From Vitreoscilla stercoraria DSM 513 (GTDB taxonomy: Bacteria > Pseudomonadota > Gammaproteobacteria > Burkholderiales > Neisseriaceae), in the NCBI RefSeq assembly GCF_000382305.1, contig NZ_KB908027.1, positions 1-64,000 on the forward strand: a DNA stretch of 64,000 nucleotides, written 5' to 3'. The notes beneath the pieces were generated by a model, which searched no databases, was not told the DNA's origin, and saw only the letters and a list, made by a program, of their open reading frames with translations. Below are positions 35,735 to 44,549 of this stretch, piece by piece. How positions within the stretch are numbered: the stretch's first letter is position 1; every line of letters begins with the position of its first letter. The position numbers and the translations under genes were made by a program.

Positions 35735-37138
35735 TCAACACTCAATCACAGACACTGAAACTGGAATCATTTTGTGTTTCATGGTCGCTGCCAAGCCGCC
35801 CAAAGAGGTTTCTTTGTAGATGTGTTTCATGTCTCGACCCGTTTGTAACATGGTTGCAATGACGGCATCTAACGACACTTTTTTACCCAAGCCATCTTCA
35901 AGCAAAGCCAAAGAACCCAATTTAATGGCTTTTTCAGCACCAATACCATTGCGCTCGATACATGGAATTTGTACCAAACCGCCCACAGGGTCGCAAGTCA
36001 AGCCCAAATGGTGTTCCATGGCCATTTCTGCTGCATTTTGAATTTGCCAAATCGTACCACCGCTGACATCACAATAAGCACCTGCGGCCATCGAGCAAGC
36101 CACACCTACTTCGCCTTGACAACCCACATCCGCGCCTGAGATAGAGGCATTCATTTTGTATAACATGCCAATTGCGGCAGCAGTTAACATGAATTGCACC
36201 ACGCCATCATCGCTAGACAACGGGTGAAAGCGGCGATAATAGGTTAAAACAGCGGGAATGATGCCTGCTGCGCCATTGGTCGGTGCCGTAACGACACGGC
36301 CGCCTGCAGCATTTTCTTCATTTACTGCCATTGCAAACACCATCGGCCACAATTGCGTGTTCACTTGATTGCCTTCACGCAAGTCTCCTAATTTTGCAGC
36401 CAATAATGGGGCTCGGCGGGTGACTTTCAGGCCGCCTGGTAATTCACCTGTTTGGTTTAAACCACGTTCCACACAATCAAACATGACTTGCGCCACATCA
36501 CAGATGCGTTTTTTCACTGTTGCGACATCGGCTTGCTGCAAAGCCATTTCGTTGGCCAAAACCAATTCAGACAAACTGATATTGTGGGTTTGGCACTGTT
36601 CCGCCATGGTTTGGGCATTGTGAAAAGGGTAAGGTACGCAGATACCACTGCTTAAGTCTTGACCGAACTCGGCATCGGTGACAATAAAACCGCCGCCAAT
36701 GGAATAATATATTTGCTGTGCAATTTCTTTTTCGTTGACATCATAAGCGGTAAAGCGCAATCCATTGGGGTGTTTTGGAAGGCTTTCGGCATAGCGAATC
36801 ACAATGTCACGGGCAACAATAAATTCAATGCTGTAGTCTGCGCTCAAAGGCAAAATGGCTTGATTATTGATGGCCGCTAAGCGAGCAGGAATGCTGTCTA
36901 AGTCGACAGAGTCAGGTTGTTCGCCTTCTAAACCCAATAAAATGGCTTCAAACGTTGCATGACCTTCGCCTGTTAATGCCAATGAGCCATAGACTTCTAC
37001 AGCAAGGCGTTGGGTTTGATACAACAAGCCATTGCTTTGCAATTGAGCCACAAAAGCAGCAGCTGCTTTCATCGGACCCACAGTATGAGAGCTAGAAGGA
37101 CCCAGACCAATTTTGAAAATGTCAAAAACGCTAATCAT
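35735..37138 (-). CDS. sdaA: L-serine ammonia-lyase (iron-sulfur type, single chain)
   Basis: This enzyme converts L-serine to pyruvate and ammonia with a 4Fe-4S cluster. The N-terminus MISVFDIFKIGLGPSSSHTVGPMKAA is the family signature. Cluster-binding Cys lie in GCQGEVGVACSMAAGAYC, with a further Cys in LTCDPVGGLVQIPCIERN. The 467 residues match the single-chain (E. coli-like) form. It is transcribed leftward from its own start region. One uptake-like repeat variant (TTCAGGCCGC, 36426-36435) lies inside. Confidence 0.96.
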   Translation of the reverse strand: MISVFDIFKIGLGPSSSHTVGPMKAAAAFVAQLQSNGLLYQTQRLAVEVYGSLALTGEGHATFEAILLGLEGEQPDSVDLDSIPARLAAINNQAILPLSADYSIEFIVARDIVIRYAESLPKHPNGLRFTAYDVNEKEIAQQIYYSIGGGFIVTDAEFGQDLSSGICVPYPFHNAQTMAEQCQTHNISLSELVLANEMALQQADVATVKKRICDVAQVMFDCVERGLNQTGELPGGLKVTRRAPLLAAKLGDLREGNQVNTQLWPMVFAMAVNEENAAGGRVVTAPTNGAAGIIPAVLTYYRRFHPLSSDDGVVQFMLTAAAIGMLYKMNASISGADVGCQGEVGVACSMAAGAYCDVSGGTIWQIQNAAEMAMEHHLGLTCDPVGGLVQIPCIERNGIGAEKAIKLGSLALLEDGLGKKVSLDAVIATMLQTGRDMKHIYKETSLGGLAATMKHKMIPVSVSVIEC

Positions 37139-37286
37139 AAAAAGGTACCTGTCTGTGATGTATCACGGTAAATGAGGTTTATTATATTTGCCATTGTAAA
37201 GAAGGTTTTTAAATGCCAACATTCAGATAACGACATGGCACATAACAATCACGACCATAGGCAATATCAGACCATAAAAATCAAAA

Positions 37287-37314
37287 AAAAACAGCCATCA
37301 AGGCTGTTTTTTTT
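37287..37314 (-). terminator. Rho-independent terminator of the mltD-like gene
   Basis: A 10-bp stem AAAAACAGCC / GGCTGTTTTT with a 5-base loop and long A- and T-runs on both sides lies 18 bases beyond the stop. It can act in both directions. Confidence 0.88.
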
Positions 37315-37331
37315 CATATTGCAATGCAATT

Positions 37332-39689
37332 TTACAATTGGCGTAACATCAGTTTTTGACCAGGTTGCAAATTGCTGCCAGTGTTGTTCCATTTTTTCAA
37401 ATCATTGACTTGTACATTGAACTTGCCAGCAATGCTCATCAAAGTATCGCCTTTGCGTACCACGTAATTGACATTTTTAGGCGTATTTTGGTCTTTGGTA
37501 GCTTGTTTTTTCTGAGCTTGGCTGTCTTTGGCTTGTGCCAATTGAATGGCTTTGTCAGCAGCTTTGCCCACTTTCAAAGTTTGACCTACTTTGATGGTAT
37601 TGCTCTCTAAACCATTGGCAGCGAGCAATTCAGACACTTGCATATCATACGTTTTGGCAATGCTGTACAAAGTTTCACCAGAAGATACTTTGTGTTCATT
37701 GGCATTGGCCAATTGGCGTTCTCGTTTTTCTGCTTCTGCTTGTAATTTGGCCAAACGCGCTTCTTCGCGTGCCTCACGCTCATTTTCACGTTCAATTGCC
37801 AAGCGTACGGAATTGGCAGCATGGTTCTCATCCAATTGCAACGCTGCAATCGGTGTGGTTTGAACTTCTGTCAATTCAATACTTGCCGCTTGTATATCAG
37901 TAGCCACTGTATTGGCGTCGGTAATCTGGTTTGCAGAGGCTTGGTTTTCAGTGATGTTGACCGCTTGAGTCAGCGCCATATTGTTTTGTAACTTCGGTAT
38001 GTTCGCTGCTTCTAAAACCATATTTTGCGTGGACGGTGCTTGTGTGAGTACCATATTTTCTTGCAGAACAGGCGTATTGATGGCAACGCTTGGCGTTGCA
38101 ACAGGTGCTTTGGCGACTGCTTGTACAGCAGGCGTTGGACGTGTGTTGCTGCGATGGTTCATCAAATTAGACAAAGGATCGGCTGTGGCCATTTGTTGGC
38201 TGGTGCGCGCTTTGGGCGTTTGCAATAAATTGACGGTAGGTGTTAAGGACGCTGTATTCACCGCTGGCGTCGTATGGGTAAAGCTTTCTGCTTGTGCCAC
38301 TTGAATATGGCTTACAGGCCGCTCTATTTCAGATGCTGCAAAGTTTTGGTTAGATATTGGCATCGCCGCACCTGCCAAAGCCGCAGGCGTAGCATAACCA
38401 TAAGGCGTGTGACTGCCGCGCATTTTAATTGGCAGTGCACCAGCCAATTGTGCTTGTGGTTTGCTCAAGCTATCGGCTTGGCGCACGGTCACAGCAGGTT
38501 GTTGCAAGAAATTGGCACCCATTTCTAAAACAGCATGTTGTAAAGATGCGTCTGTGTTTTGCAAGGGTGAGCGGTTTTTAGCCACCAATACAGGCAAACC
38601 TGAGCTTAAAGTATTGCCTTTTAAGCCATTGAGTTGGCGCAATTCTTGATAACTCATACCAAAGCTGGCTGCGACATCATCGGCTTTTTCAGAATATTGA
38701 GGCGTATAAACTTGATAAGATAATAAGTCTTCTGCTTTGCTCGCTTGGTAGTTTTTCATGAACTGGTTGGCAGCAGCGGTTGGCAATAAAATTTTACGAT
38801 TTTCAGCAGGAATGAAGACAGGTAAATTGGGTCCTGGATTTAAGCGTAAAAATTCATCATGGCTAATGCCTGCTAAGCGAGCTGCGACGGTAGTTTCAAT
38901 CGGGGTGTTGATGTCGATAGCTTGGAAATAAGCTTCGTCGTTGATGTGCGGTATTTGTACGCCAAAAGCAGCTGGGTTATGTAGAATGTTGCGCCAAGCC
39001 AGTAATTTTGGTGCATAATTGCGCGTTTCTTGCGGCATATTGAGGTTTTCATACACAGGTAACAAACCTTGGCTTTCCGCACGTTTGATGGCACGGCTCA
39101 CATTGCCTTGTCCCCAGTTATACGCTGCCAATGCCAAAGACCAATCACCAAACAAGCCGTATAAATATTCCAAATAATTTAAAGCAGCATCGGTGGAAGC
39201 ATAAACATCATGGCGGCCATCGTAAACATAGGTTTGGTCTAAGCCATAATCTTTACCTGTGGCTGGCATAAATTGCCATAAGCCTGATGCGCCCACTGGT
39301 GATTTTGCTTTGATGACAAAAGCACTTTCAATGAAAGGCAATAACGCAATTTCACCTGGCATATTGCGGCGTTCGACTTCGGTTGCCACATGGTGTAGAT
39401 AAGGTTCGCTGCGCTTGATGGTACGATTTAAATACGCTGATTCTTTTGCGAATTTTTGTTCGTGGCGACGCACTAATTCTGAGTTGACTTCAGGCATTTC
39501 AAAACGACTGCCAATGCGACCGAAAACATTGGTATATTTTTGTTGTTGGCCATGGAGCAAGCTAGAGTTCAAACGCATCAAGTCATGCGCCATTTTTTGA
39601 GTTTGAAAAGGTGTTTGCACTTGCGCCAACGACGCTTGTGCCATCGATACACCTGTCAAAGTCAGGAGCAGGGTTTTGAAATGGGTCAT
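37332..39689 (-). CDS. mltD: Membrane-bound lytic murein transglycosylase D-like, with LysM repeats
   Basis: This protein cleaves peptidoglycan glycan strands. The signal peptide (about residues 1-22) ends ...ASLAQ, without a lipobox, unlike E. coli MltD. The SLT domain (about residues 90-230) has the catalytic Glu in LLPFIESAFVIKAKSP, then GASGLWQFMPATG and ALAAYNWGQGNVSRAI. A degenerate LysM lies near residues 305-350, then a Gln/Ala/Thr-rich linker of over 250 residues, and two clear LysM modules at the C-terminus (SSGETLYSIAKTYDMQV; RKGDTLMSIAGKFNVQV). At 785 residues it is longer than E. coli MltD (about 450), mostly because of the linker. Confidence 0.93.
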   Translation of the reverse strand: MTHFKTLLLTLTGVSMAQASLAQVQTPFQTQKMAHDLMRLNSSLLHGQQQKYTNVFGRIGSRFEMPEVNSELVRRHEQKFAKESAYLNRTIKRSEPYLHHVATEVERRNMPGEIALLPFIESAFVIKAKSPVGASGLWQFMPATGKDYGLDQTYVYDGRHDVYASTDAALNYLEYLYGLFGDWSLALAAYNWGQGNVSRAIKRAESQGLLPVYENLNMPQETRNYAPKLLAWRNILHNPAAFGVQIPHINDEAYFQAIDINTPIETTVAARLAGISHDEFLRLNPGPNLPVFIPAENRKILLPTAAANQFMKNYQASKAEDLLSYQVYTPQYSEKADDVAASFGMSYQELRQLNGLKGNTLSSGLPVLVAKNRSPLQNTDASLQHAVLEMGANFLQQPAVTVRQADSLSKPQAQLAGALPIKMRGSHTPYGYATPAALAGAAMPISNQNFAASEIERPVSHIQVAQAESFTHTTPAVNTASLTPTVNLLQTPKARTSQQMATADPLSNLMNHRSNTRPTPAVQAVAKAPVATPSVAINTPVLQENMVLTQAPSTQNMVLEAANIPKLQNNMALTQAVNITENQASANQITDANTVATDIQAASIELTEVQTTPIAALQLDENHAANSVRLAIERENEREAREEARLAKLQAEAEKRERQLANANEHKVSSGETLYSIAKTYDMQVSELLAANGLESNTIKVGQTLKVGKAADKAIQLAQAKDSQAQKKQATKDQNTPKNVNYVVRKGDTLMSIAGKFNVQVNDLKKWNNTGSNLQPGQKLMLRQL

Positions 39690-39867
39690 AACAATCAGAA
39701 ATAGGAATTTTAATTGCAGTGGATAATAAAAGTGTTTACAAATGTTGTCAATTTAAGCAAGTTGCTTAAAAAGTGTAAATTAACTGATTTTTAAGCAATT
39801 TTTACAAAATTTAATCATCAAGAAGGACATTTTTTTATGATAAGTAAATTGATGGTGTTTGTATAAA

Positions 39868-40593
39868 ATGAATTCAAATCATCTACAAACATGGCTATTG
39901 CAACACCCACATGGCAAAGAAATCTTGGCGCAAGTGCAAACCCAATTGCAACAGTTGATTGGTACGCAACATTATGAGCATGCACTGCAATTGGGCTTGC
40001 CAAGCGTGGACTTATTACCACAAACGGGCGTGGTGCATCGTTATATCATGGCTGAGCAAGAGGCGCCGATTGTGGCTCAATTTGATTATTTGCCTTTGCC
40101 AACCGAAAGCATGGATTTGGTAGTATTGCCATTTGCCTTGTCCCAATATGAAAACCGCCATGCCATTTTGCGCGAAGTGCAACGGGTGTTGTGTGGTTAT
40201 GGGCAATTGGTGATTGTGGATTTGAATCCACATTCTTTGTGGCGCATTCAATCTCAACAATGGCAGCGTTTGACCGCTTGCCACAGCCATCAAAGCGTGA
40301 CGCCCAAACACATGGCAGATTGGTTGAAATTATTGGATTTACAGCCACAAAGCAGTCGTTTTATCCATTATGGCCCTTTGTTTACAGGCCGCCCTTCGCC
40401 AAAATGGCAATGGTTAGAATTGGCAGGCAATCGTTGGTGGCCGCATATGGCAGCGATGTATGCGATGCTGGCCATCAAACAAACCGTGTATTTGCGTCCT
40501 TTGTCTGAGCATGCTCGGCACCGACATTTGAAACAAACCGAATTGATTTTGAATCCAGCTTCATCAGAAAGCCCAAAGTATGACCACAAATAA
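39868..40593 (+). CDS. Class I SAM-dependent methyltransferase-like protein
   Basis: The start is placed at ATG 39868 (MNSNHLQTWLLQ, 241 residues); TTG 39859 is also open. The core resembles the Methyltransf_11 fold: PLPTESMDLVVLPFALSQYENRHAILREVQRVLCGYGQLVIVD. The glycine-rich SAM motif I is weak: the place usually holding GxGxG reads QLGLPSVDLLP, so catalytic ability is uncertain. It overlaps rnhA by 14 bases. A methyltransferase gene just before rnhA is a common arrangement in beta-proteobacteria. The substrate is unknown. A repeat variant TTTACAGGCCGC lies at 40381. Confidence 0.8.
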   Translation: MNSNHLQTWLLQHPHGKEILAQVQTQLQQLIGTQHYEHALQLGLPSVDLLPQTGVVHRYIMAEQEAPIVAQFDYLPLPTESMDLVVLPFALSQYENRHAILREVQRVLCGYGQLVIVDLNPHSLWRIQSQQWQRLTACHSHQSVTPKHMADWLKLLDLQPQSSRFIHYGPLFTGRPSPKWQWLELAGNRWWPHMAAMYAMLAIKQTVYLRPLSEHARHRHLKQTELILNPASSESPKYDHK

Positions 40594-41041
40594 AAAACAC
40601 GTCACCATGTATACCGATGGCGCTTGTAAAGGCAACCCTGGCGTTGGAGGTTGGGGCGTGAAGCTGCAATATGGCGAGCACGTTAAAGAATTGTTTGGCG
40701 GTGAAGTAGAAACCACTAACAATCGCATGGAAATGACAGCAGTGATTGCAGGCTTAAAAGTGTTAAAACAATCGTGTGTGGTGACGGTTTATACCGATTC
40801 CAAATATGTGTTGCAAGGCATGGAGGAGTGGCTTGAAGGCTGGAAAGCGCGTGGTTGGAAAACCGCTTCCAAAGCAGCTGTCAAAAATGTGGATTTGTGG
40901 CAACAATTGGATGACTTGGTGCAACAACACGAGGTATCGTGGCAATGGGTCAAAGGCCATGCAGGAAATGCAGGCAATGAACGAGCAGATGAATTGGCCA
41001 ATATGGGTGTGGCATCGGTCTTGGTGCCTGATGGCGATTAA
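40580..41041 (+). CDS. rnhA: Ribonuclease HI
   Basis: This enzyme degrades RNA in RNA-DNA hybrids during replication and R-loop removal. The 153 residues carry the four catalytic acids in MYTDGACKGNPG, TNNRMEMTAVIAGL, TVYTDSKYVLQGM and NERADELAN. The basic handle region (EGWKARGWKTASKAAVKN) is present. The start ATG lies inside the end of the methyltransferase gene, so translation is coupled. The length equals the E. coli enzyme. Confidence 0.97.
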   Translation: MTTNKKHVTMYTDGACKGNPGVGGWGVKLQYGEHVKELFGGEVETTNNRMEMTAVIAGLKVLKQSCVVTVYTDSKYVLQGMEEWLEGWKARGWKTASKAAVKNVDLWQQLDDLVQQHEVSWQWVKGHAGNAGNERADELANMGVASVLVPDGD

Positions 41042-41475
41042 AAGGCATCAGGTAGGGTCATAAGGGTATCTAACCGTGGTCAAGATGAGAGACTACGCGA
41101 AAAATGATAACGCTTGAGGGCGCAGCATTGAAGTGCTGCCGAATGATGGGCAATTTTATTGCGCGTAGGTTGATCAGGCTGTGATGACTTTGTCGCACGA
41201 ATGGACCGAAGACCAAGCACATCCACCAGTTTTACAGGTCGCTTGTGTGTGGCTAGACATTGCTTTGTTTGGTTATTGGCGCTCGGTGATGAGGCAGATG
41301 AACCATTTGCATGAGGCTGTGGTGTGTTCATATATGAGCCAACAAAATCATTCCTTTGCAGCTTAGGTGTGATATCTGTGGCTGTGTCGGTTATAATAGC
41401 CGATGGCATGTTTCAAAATGAACATAAAAAAACGCCCTGTCAGTTTACAGGACGCTTGATTCCATCACATCAGGA
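41042..41475. other. 434-base region without a convincing gene
   Basis: No ORF here resembles a known protein. One plus-strand frame reads on in an apparently protein-like way (IEVLPNDGQFYCA, then a stop, then MTLSHEWTEDQAHPPVLQ to a stop near 41366), which may be a gene remnant. A repeat variant, TTTACAGGTCGCTT, lies at 41231-41244. No tRNA, tmRNA, RNase P, 6S or SRP RNA signature is seen. The right end holds the bamD terminator. Confidence 0.5.
41431..41457 (-). terminator. Terminator of bamD made of an imperfect repeat pair
   Basis: AACGCCCTGT and ACAGGACGCTT face each other across CAGTTT, with one G-T type mismatch, 18 bases beyond the bamD stop; A-runs lie outside, giving T-runs on the minus strand. 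Confidence 0.75.
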
Positions 41476-42279
41476 TTATTTCCAATAACGCCACCAAGGG
41501 ATGTCATTGCTCTTCCAACCTTCCGAAAATTGGCTTTGCGGGAAATTGCTTAACAACACACGTTGCGTGTCTTGGCTTAATTGGGTTTGACCTAATTTAT
41601 CGTAAGACGCTGCCAAGATGGCTAATGCCTCTTCGGTAAACGGTGTGTTTTGATAATGTTGAATCACGTTTTGCGCACGATTGGCTGCGGCAACATAAGC
41701 ACCACGGTTTAAGTAATAGCGTGCAATGGCCATTTCATTGCCAGCAAATGCCACCACCAATTTGCTCATGCGATCGCGCGCATCAGGTGCGTATTTGCTG
41801 TCAGGCCAACGTGTAATCAATGTATTGAAGTGGCCATAGGCTTCGCGGTTGGCTTTTTGGTCACGGTCAGCCCAATCTTGAGAGGCCAATTTGGTCACAA
41901 AAGAGGTGTCTTCGTTGAAAGCCACCAAACCGCGTAGATAGAACACGTAATCTAAATTTTCGTGTTTTGGATATTTTTTCTCAAAACTATCCAATTCCGC
42001 TAACGCCTTAGCAGGCTCAGCATCGCGATAATGCGCATAAGCTTTGTCCAACTGAGCTTGTTGAGCATAACGACCATTTGGGAAACGGGATTGCAAAATA
42101 TCGTATAATTTGACAGCACGGGTATAGTTTTTGCCGTTCAAGTCATCTTGTGCTTCTGTATACAACTGCTGCACAGTCCACGATTGGGTGATTTGGGCAT
42201 CTTTGTCGACAGAAGTACCTTTATTGGCACAACCTGTTAAAACAAGCGCCACACAGCTGGCAATTAAAATTTTTTTCAT
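41476..42279 (-). CDS. bamD: Outer-membrane assembly lipoprotein BamD (ComL)
   Basis: BamD is the essential lipoprotein of the BAM complex that inserts beta-barrels; in Neisseria it was named ComL because of an effect on transformation. The signal peptide MKKILIASCVALVLTGC has its lipobox Cys at residue 17. Five TPR-like repeats follow (LYTEAQDDLNGKNYTRAVKLYDILQSRFPNGRYAQQAQL; ARYYLNRGAYVAAANRAQNVIQHYQ). The 267 residues match the family. It is divergent from rluD with 14 bases between the starts, an arrangement I recall from Neisseria. Confidence 0.96.
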   Translation of the reverse strand: MKKILIASCVALVLTGCANKGTSVDKDAQITQSWTVQQLYTEAQDDLNGKNYTRAVKLYDILQSRFPNGRYAQQAQLDKAYAHYRDAEPAKALAELDSFEKKYPKHENLDYVFYLRGLVAFNEDTSFVTKLASQDWADRDQKANREAYGHFNTLITRWPDSKYAPDARDRMSKLVVAFAGNEMAIARYYLNRGAYVAAANRAQNVIQHYQNTPFTEEALAILAASYDKLGQTQLSQDTQRVLLSNFPQSQFSEGWKSNDIPWWRYWK

Positions 42280-42293
42280 GAAAGCAGATTTCC

Positions 42294-43388
42294 TTGAATA
42301 ACGCCGAAGATTATAACGATGATTTGGATTTAGCGGTAGAGGCTCAAGTCATTGAGTTGACCGTACCAAATGAATTGGCAGGTAAACGGTTGGATGCCGC
42401 CTTGGCACACATGCTGCCTGACTACTCACGTAGCCGCATCACCACATGGATCAAAGATGAGCAAGTGATGCTCAATGGCAAGACCGCTCAACCGAAACAC
42501 AAACTCATTGGTTCTGAACACTTAACCGTCACCATCACCCCTAGCTTGGAAACCGCGGCGTTTACTGCTGAGGAGATGGACTTAGACATCATTTACGAAG
42601 ATGATACTGTCATTGTTATCAATAAGCCAGCAGGTTTGGTGGTTCATCCAGCTTCTGGTAACTGGAATGGTACTTTATTAAACGGATTGTTGCATTATTG
42701 TCCTGAATTGTCGCAAGTGCCACGAGCGGGCATTGTGCACCGTTTGGACAAAGACACCAGTGGTTTGATGGTTGTTGCCAAAACTTTGCCAGCGCAAAAC
42801 AATTTGGTACAGCAATTACAAGCACGTACGGTCAAGCGTATTTACCGTGCAGTGTGCAATGGTATCGTACCATTTGATGGCAAGATTGAAACCTTGATTG
42901 GTCGCGACCCACACAATCGCTTGAAAATGGCGGTGGTCAAATATGGTGGCAAAGAGGCGATTACGCATGTGCGAGTGCTGGAGCGTTATTTGAATCACAG
43001 CTATGTGGAATGTGCTTTGGAAACGGGCCGTACTCACCAAATCCGTGTTCACATGCGTGAAGCGCGCCATCCATTGGTGGCAGACCCTGTGTATGGTAAT
43101 GTCCGCCATCTGTGTTCTGACAAAGTCAAAGAAGTGGTGAAAAACCTACACCGTCAAGCTTTGCATGCTTACCGTTTGAGTTTTGTACATCCTGTGACAG
43201 GTGAATTGGTGTCGTTTGAAGCGTCGATGCCAGACGATATGTATCATTTGTTGTCTTTGTTGCGTTTGGAAGCGGGTTTGGATTCATCTTTGCAACATGA
43301 AGCGGGTTATGCCGATGAAATGGGCATGGACGACGATGACGATTGGGATGATGACGACGATGTGGAAGTGATTTACGTCCGCGATTAA
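42294..43388 (+). CDS. rluD: 23S rRNA pseudouridine synthase D
   Basis: RluD makes pseudouridines 1911, 1915 and 1917 in helix 69 of 23S rRNA. An S4 domain (about residues 25-85, GKRLDAALAHMLPDYSRSRITTWI) precedes the RluA-type catalytic core, with the catalytic Asp in GIVHRLDKDTSGLMVVAKT and the later motif ETGRTHQIRVHM. The start appears to be TTG 42294, because the nearest upstream ATG frame stops at once. The C-terminus has an unusual acidic tail rich in Asp (MDDDDDWDDDDDVEV) beyond the family's usual end. 364 residues. Confidence 0.95.
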   Translation: MNNAEDYNDDLDLAVEAQVIELTVPNELAGKRLDAALAHMLPDYSRSRITTWIKDEQVMLNGKTAQPKHKLIGSEHLTVTITPSLETAAFTAEEMDLDIIYEDDTVIVINKPAGLVVHPASGNWNGTLLNGLLHYCPELSQVPRAGIVHRLDKDTSGLMVVAKTLPAQNNLVQQLQARTVKRIYRAVCNGIVPFDGKIETLIGRDPHNRLKMAVVKYGGKEAITHVRVLERYLNHSYVECALETGRTHQIRVHMREARHPLVADPVYGNVRHLCSDKVKEVVKNLHRQALHAYRLSFVHPVTGELVSFEASMPDDMYHLLSLLRLEAGLDSSLQHEAGYADEMGMDDDDDWDDDDDVEVIYVRD

Positions 43389-43410
43389 TACGGTTGCATT
43401 GAGTTGGTTT

Positions 43411-43444
43411 AAAAAAGCCTCGCATATTTTGTCGAGGCTTTTTT
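43411..43444 (+). terminator. Rho-independent terminator of rluD
   Basis: A 12-bp stem AAAAAAGCCTCG / CGAGGCTTTTTT with a 10-base loop lies 22 bases after the rluD stop. Confidence 0.9.
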
Positions 43445-43451
43445 GAGTTTT

Positions 43452-43480
43452 AAGCATCCTGTCTATATTACAGGACGCTT
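43452..43480. repeat. Imperfect inverted pair of the uptake-like repeat
   Basis: TAAGCATCCTGT and ACAGGACGCTTA pair with one mismatch, just after the rluD terminator. It is a second hairpin in tandem with the first; termination is already provided, so uptake is a plausible role. Confidence 0.7.
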
Positions 43481-43631
43481 ATGGTTTGGTTTTGATGGTG
43501 TTGAGATGTGGAGACATGTACCGTCATGGTGTGGGTGTTGCTGTATGGACTGGGAAAGGCTTGGGCTGTGCCATTTTCAAACGTACAATGGGCAATATTA
43601 TTTCAAGCTTGATTTATTGAAGGATGTTTTC

Positions 43632-44387
43632 ATGAAAAACCTTGCCATAACGCGTTTGTCTGAATCTGTTTTTACTGCCAATTGGCCAGCGCCTGCCAAT
43701 GTCAAAACTTTGATTTCTACTCGTCACGGTGGTGTCAGTGAAGGTGTGTATGCCAGTTTGAATGTGGGTGCGCATGTGGGCGATGTGGCGGAGCATGTGG
43801 CGCAAAACCGCGCGTTGGTGCAACAACACGCGTCCATGCCTTTGGCTTATTTGAATCAAACCCATTCTACTGATGTGGTGGAGGCGGAAGCGGCATTGCA
43901 AGATTTGCTTGATGCCGATGCCAGCGTCAATTGCAATGGACAGGCCGCTTGTGCGGTGATGACGGCAGATTGTTTGCCGGTGTTGCTGTGTGATGCGGCA
44001 GGGACGGTGGTAGCGGCTGCGCATGCAGGTTGGCGTGGTTTGGTCGGTGGCGTGATTGAAAACACGGTGGCGGCGATGAATGTGACAGGTCGCTTATTAG
44101 CCTATTTGGGTCCTGCCATTGGTGCTGATGCGTTTGAAGTGGGCGAAGAAGTGCGTGCTGCATTTGTGGCGCACGATGCGCAAGCTGCCAAGGCATTTGT
44201 TGACATTGGCGATGGCAAATATTTGGCAGACATTTATTTGCTGGCGCGCCAGCGTTTGCAAGCTTTGGGTATTTTGGATATTTACGGTGGCGAACACTGT
44301 ACGGTATTGCAACGAGAAGACTTTTTCTCGTATCGCCGTGATGGTCAAACAGGGCGCATGGTCAGCGCCATTTGGTTAGAAGCATAA
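43632..44387 (+). CDS. pgeF: Multicopper-oxidase-like/purine nucleoside phosphorylase family protein (PgeF/YfiH)
   Basis: The start is placed at MKNLAITRLSESVF (251 residues), the family length; the open frame to 43443 adds sequence with no match. Family motifs are STRHGGVSEGVYASLNVG, LNQTHSTDVVE, TADCLPVLLCD, AAHAGWRGLVGG, and the C-terminal CTVLQREDFFSYRRDGQTGRM. The zinc-binding His and Cys of the family are in the His-Ser-Thr, Asp-Cys-Leu and Ala-His-Ala-Gly motifs. E. coli YfiH corrects misincorporation in peptidoglycan stems; others are purine nucleoside phosphorylases, so the activity here is open. Downstream of rluD as in many bacteria. Confidence 0.93.
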   Translation: MKNLAITRLSESVFTANWPAPANVKTLISTRHGGVSEGVYASLNVGAHVGDVAEHVAQNRALVQQHASMPLAYLNQTHSTDVVEAEAALQDLLDADASVNCNGQAACAVMTADCLPVLLCDAAGTVVAAAHAGWRGLVGGVIENTVAAMNVTGRLLAYLGPAIGADAFEVGEEVRAAFVAHDAQAAKAFVDIGDGKYLADIYLLARQRLQALGILDIYGGEHCTVLQREDFFSYRRDGQTGRMVSAIWLEA

Positions 44388-44404
44388 ATTGTATTGGCAT
44401 GATT

Positions 44405-44442
44405 AAAAAAGCGTCCTGTAAACATTTACAGGACGCTTTTTT
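44405..44442 (+). terminator. Strong terminator of pgeF made of an inverted repeat pair
   Basis: A-run, AAGCGTCCTGTAAA, a 2-base spacer, the exact complement, then a T-run. The A and T runs extend the stem and give a textbook terminator 17 bases after the stop. Confidence 0.9.
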
Positions 44443-44549
44443 AATACTTGATCAACGATTGGATTTTAGCTTATAGCTTGGTGTTGGGAAATTAATTGTG
44501 GTCTCAAACACTCCATCAGCATGGGCATTGGGATGAAATAGGGCACAAA

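Noticed and set aside
41080..41409. Minus-strand ORF of 109 codons after rnhA
   Set aside because: Composition is not protein-like, there is no ribosome site and no recognisable motif; kept only as an unexplained region.
43443..43631. N-terminal extension of PgeF
   Set aside because: The in-frame sequence runs through the repeat pair at 43452-43480 and has no family match; the family start is at 43632.
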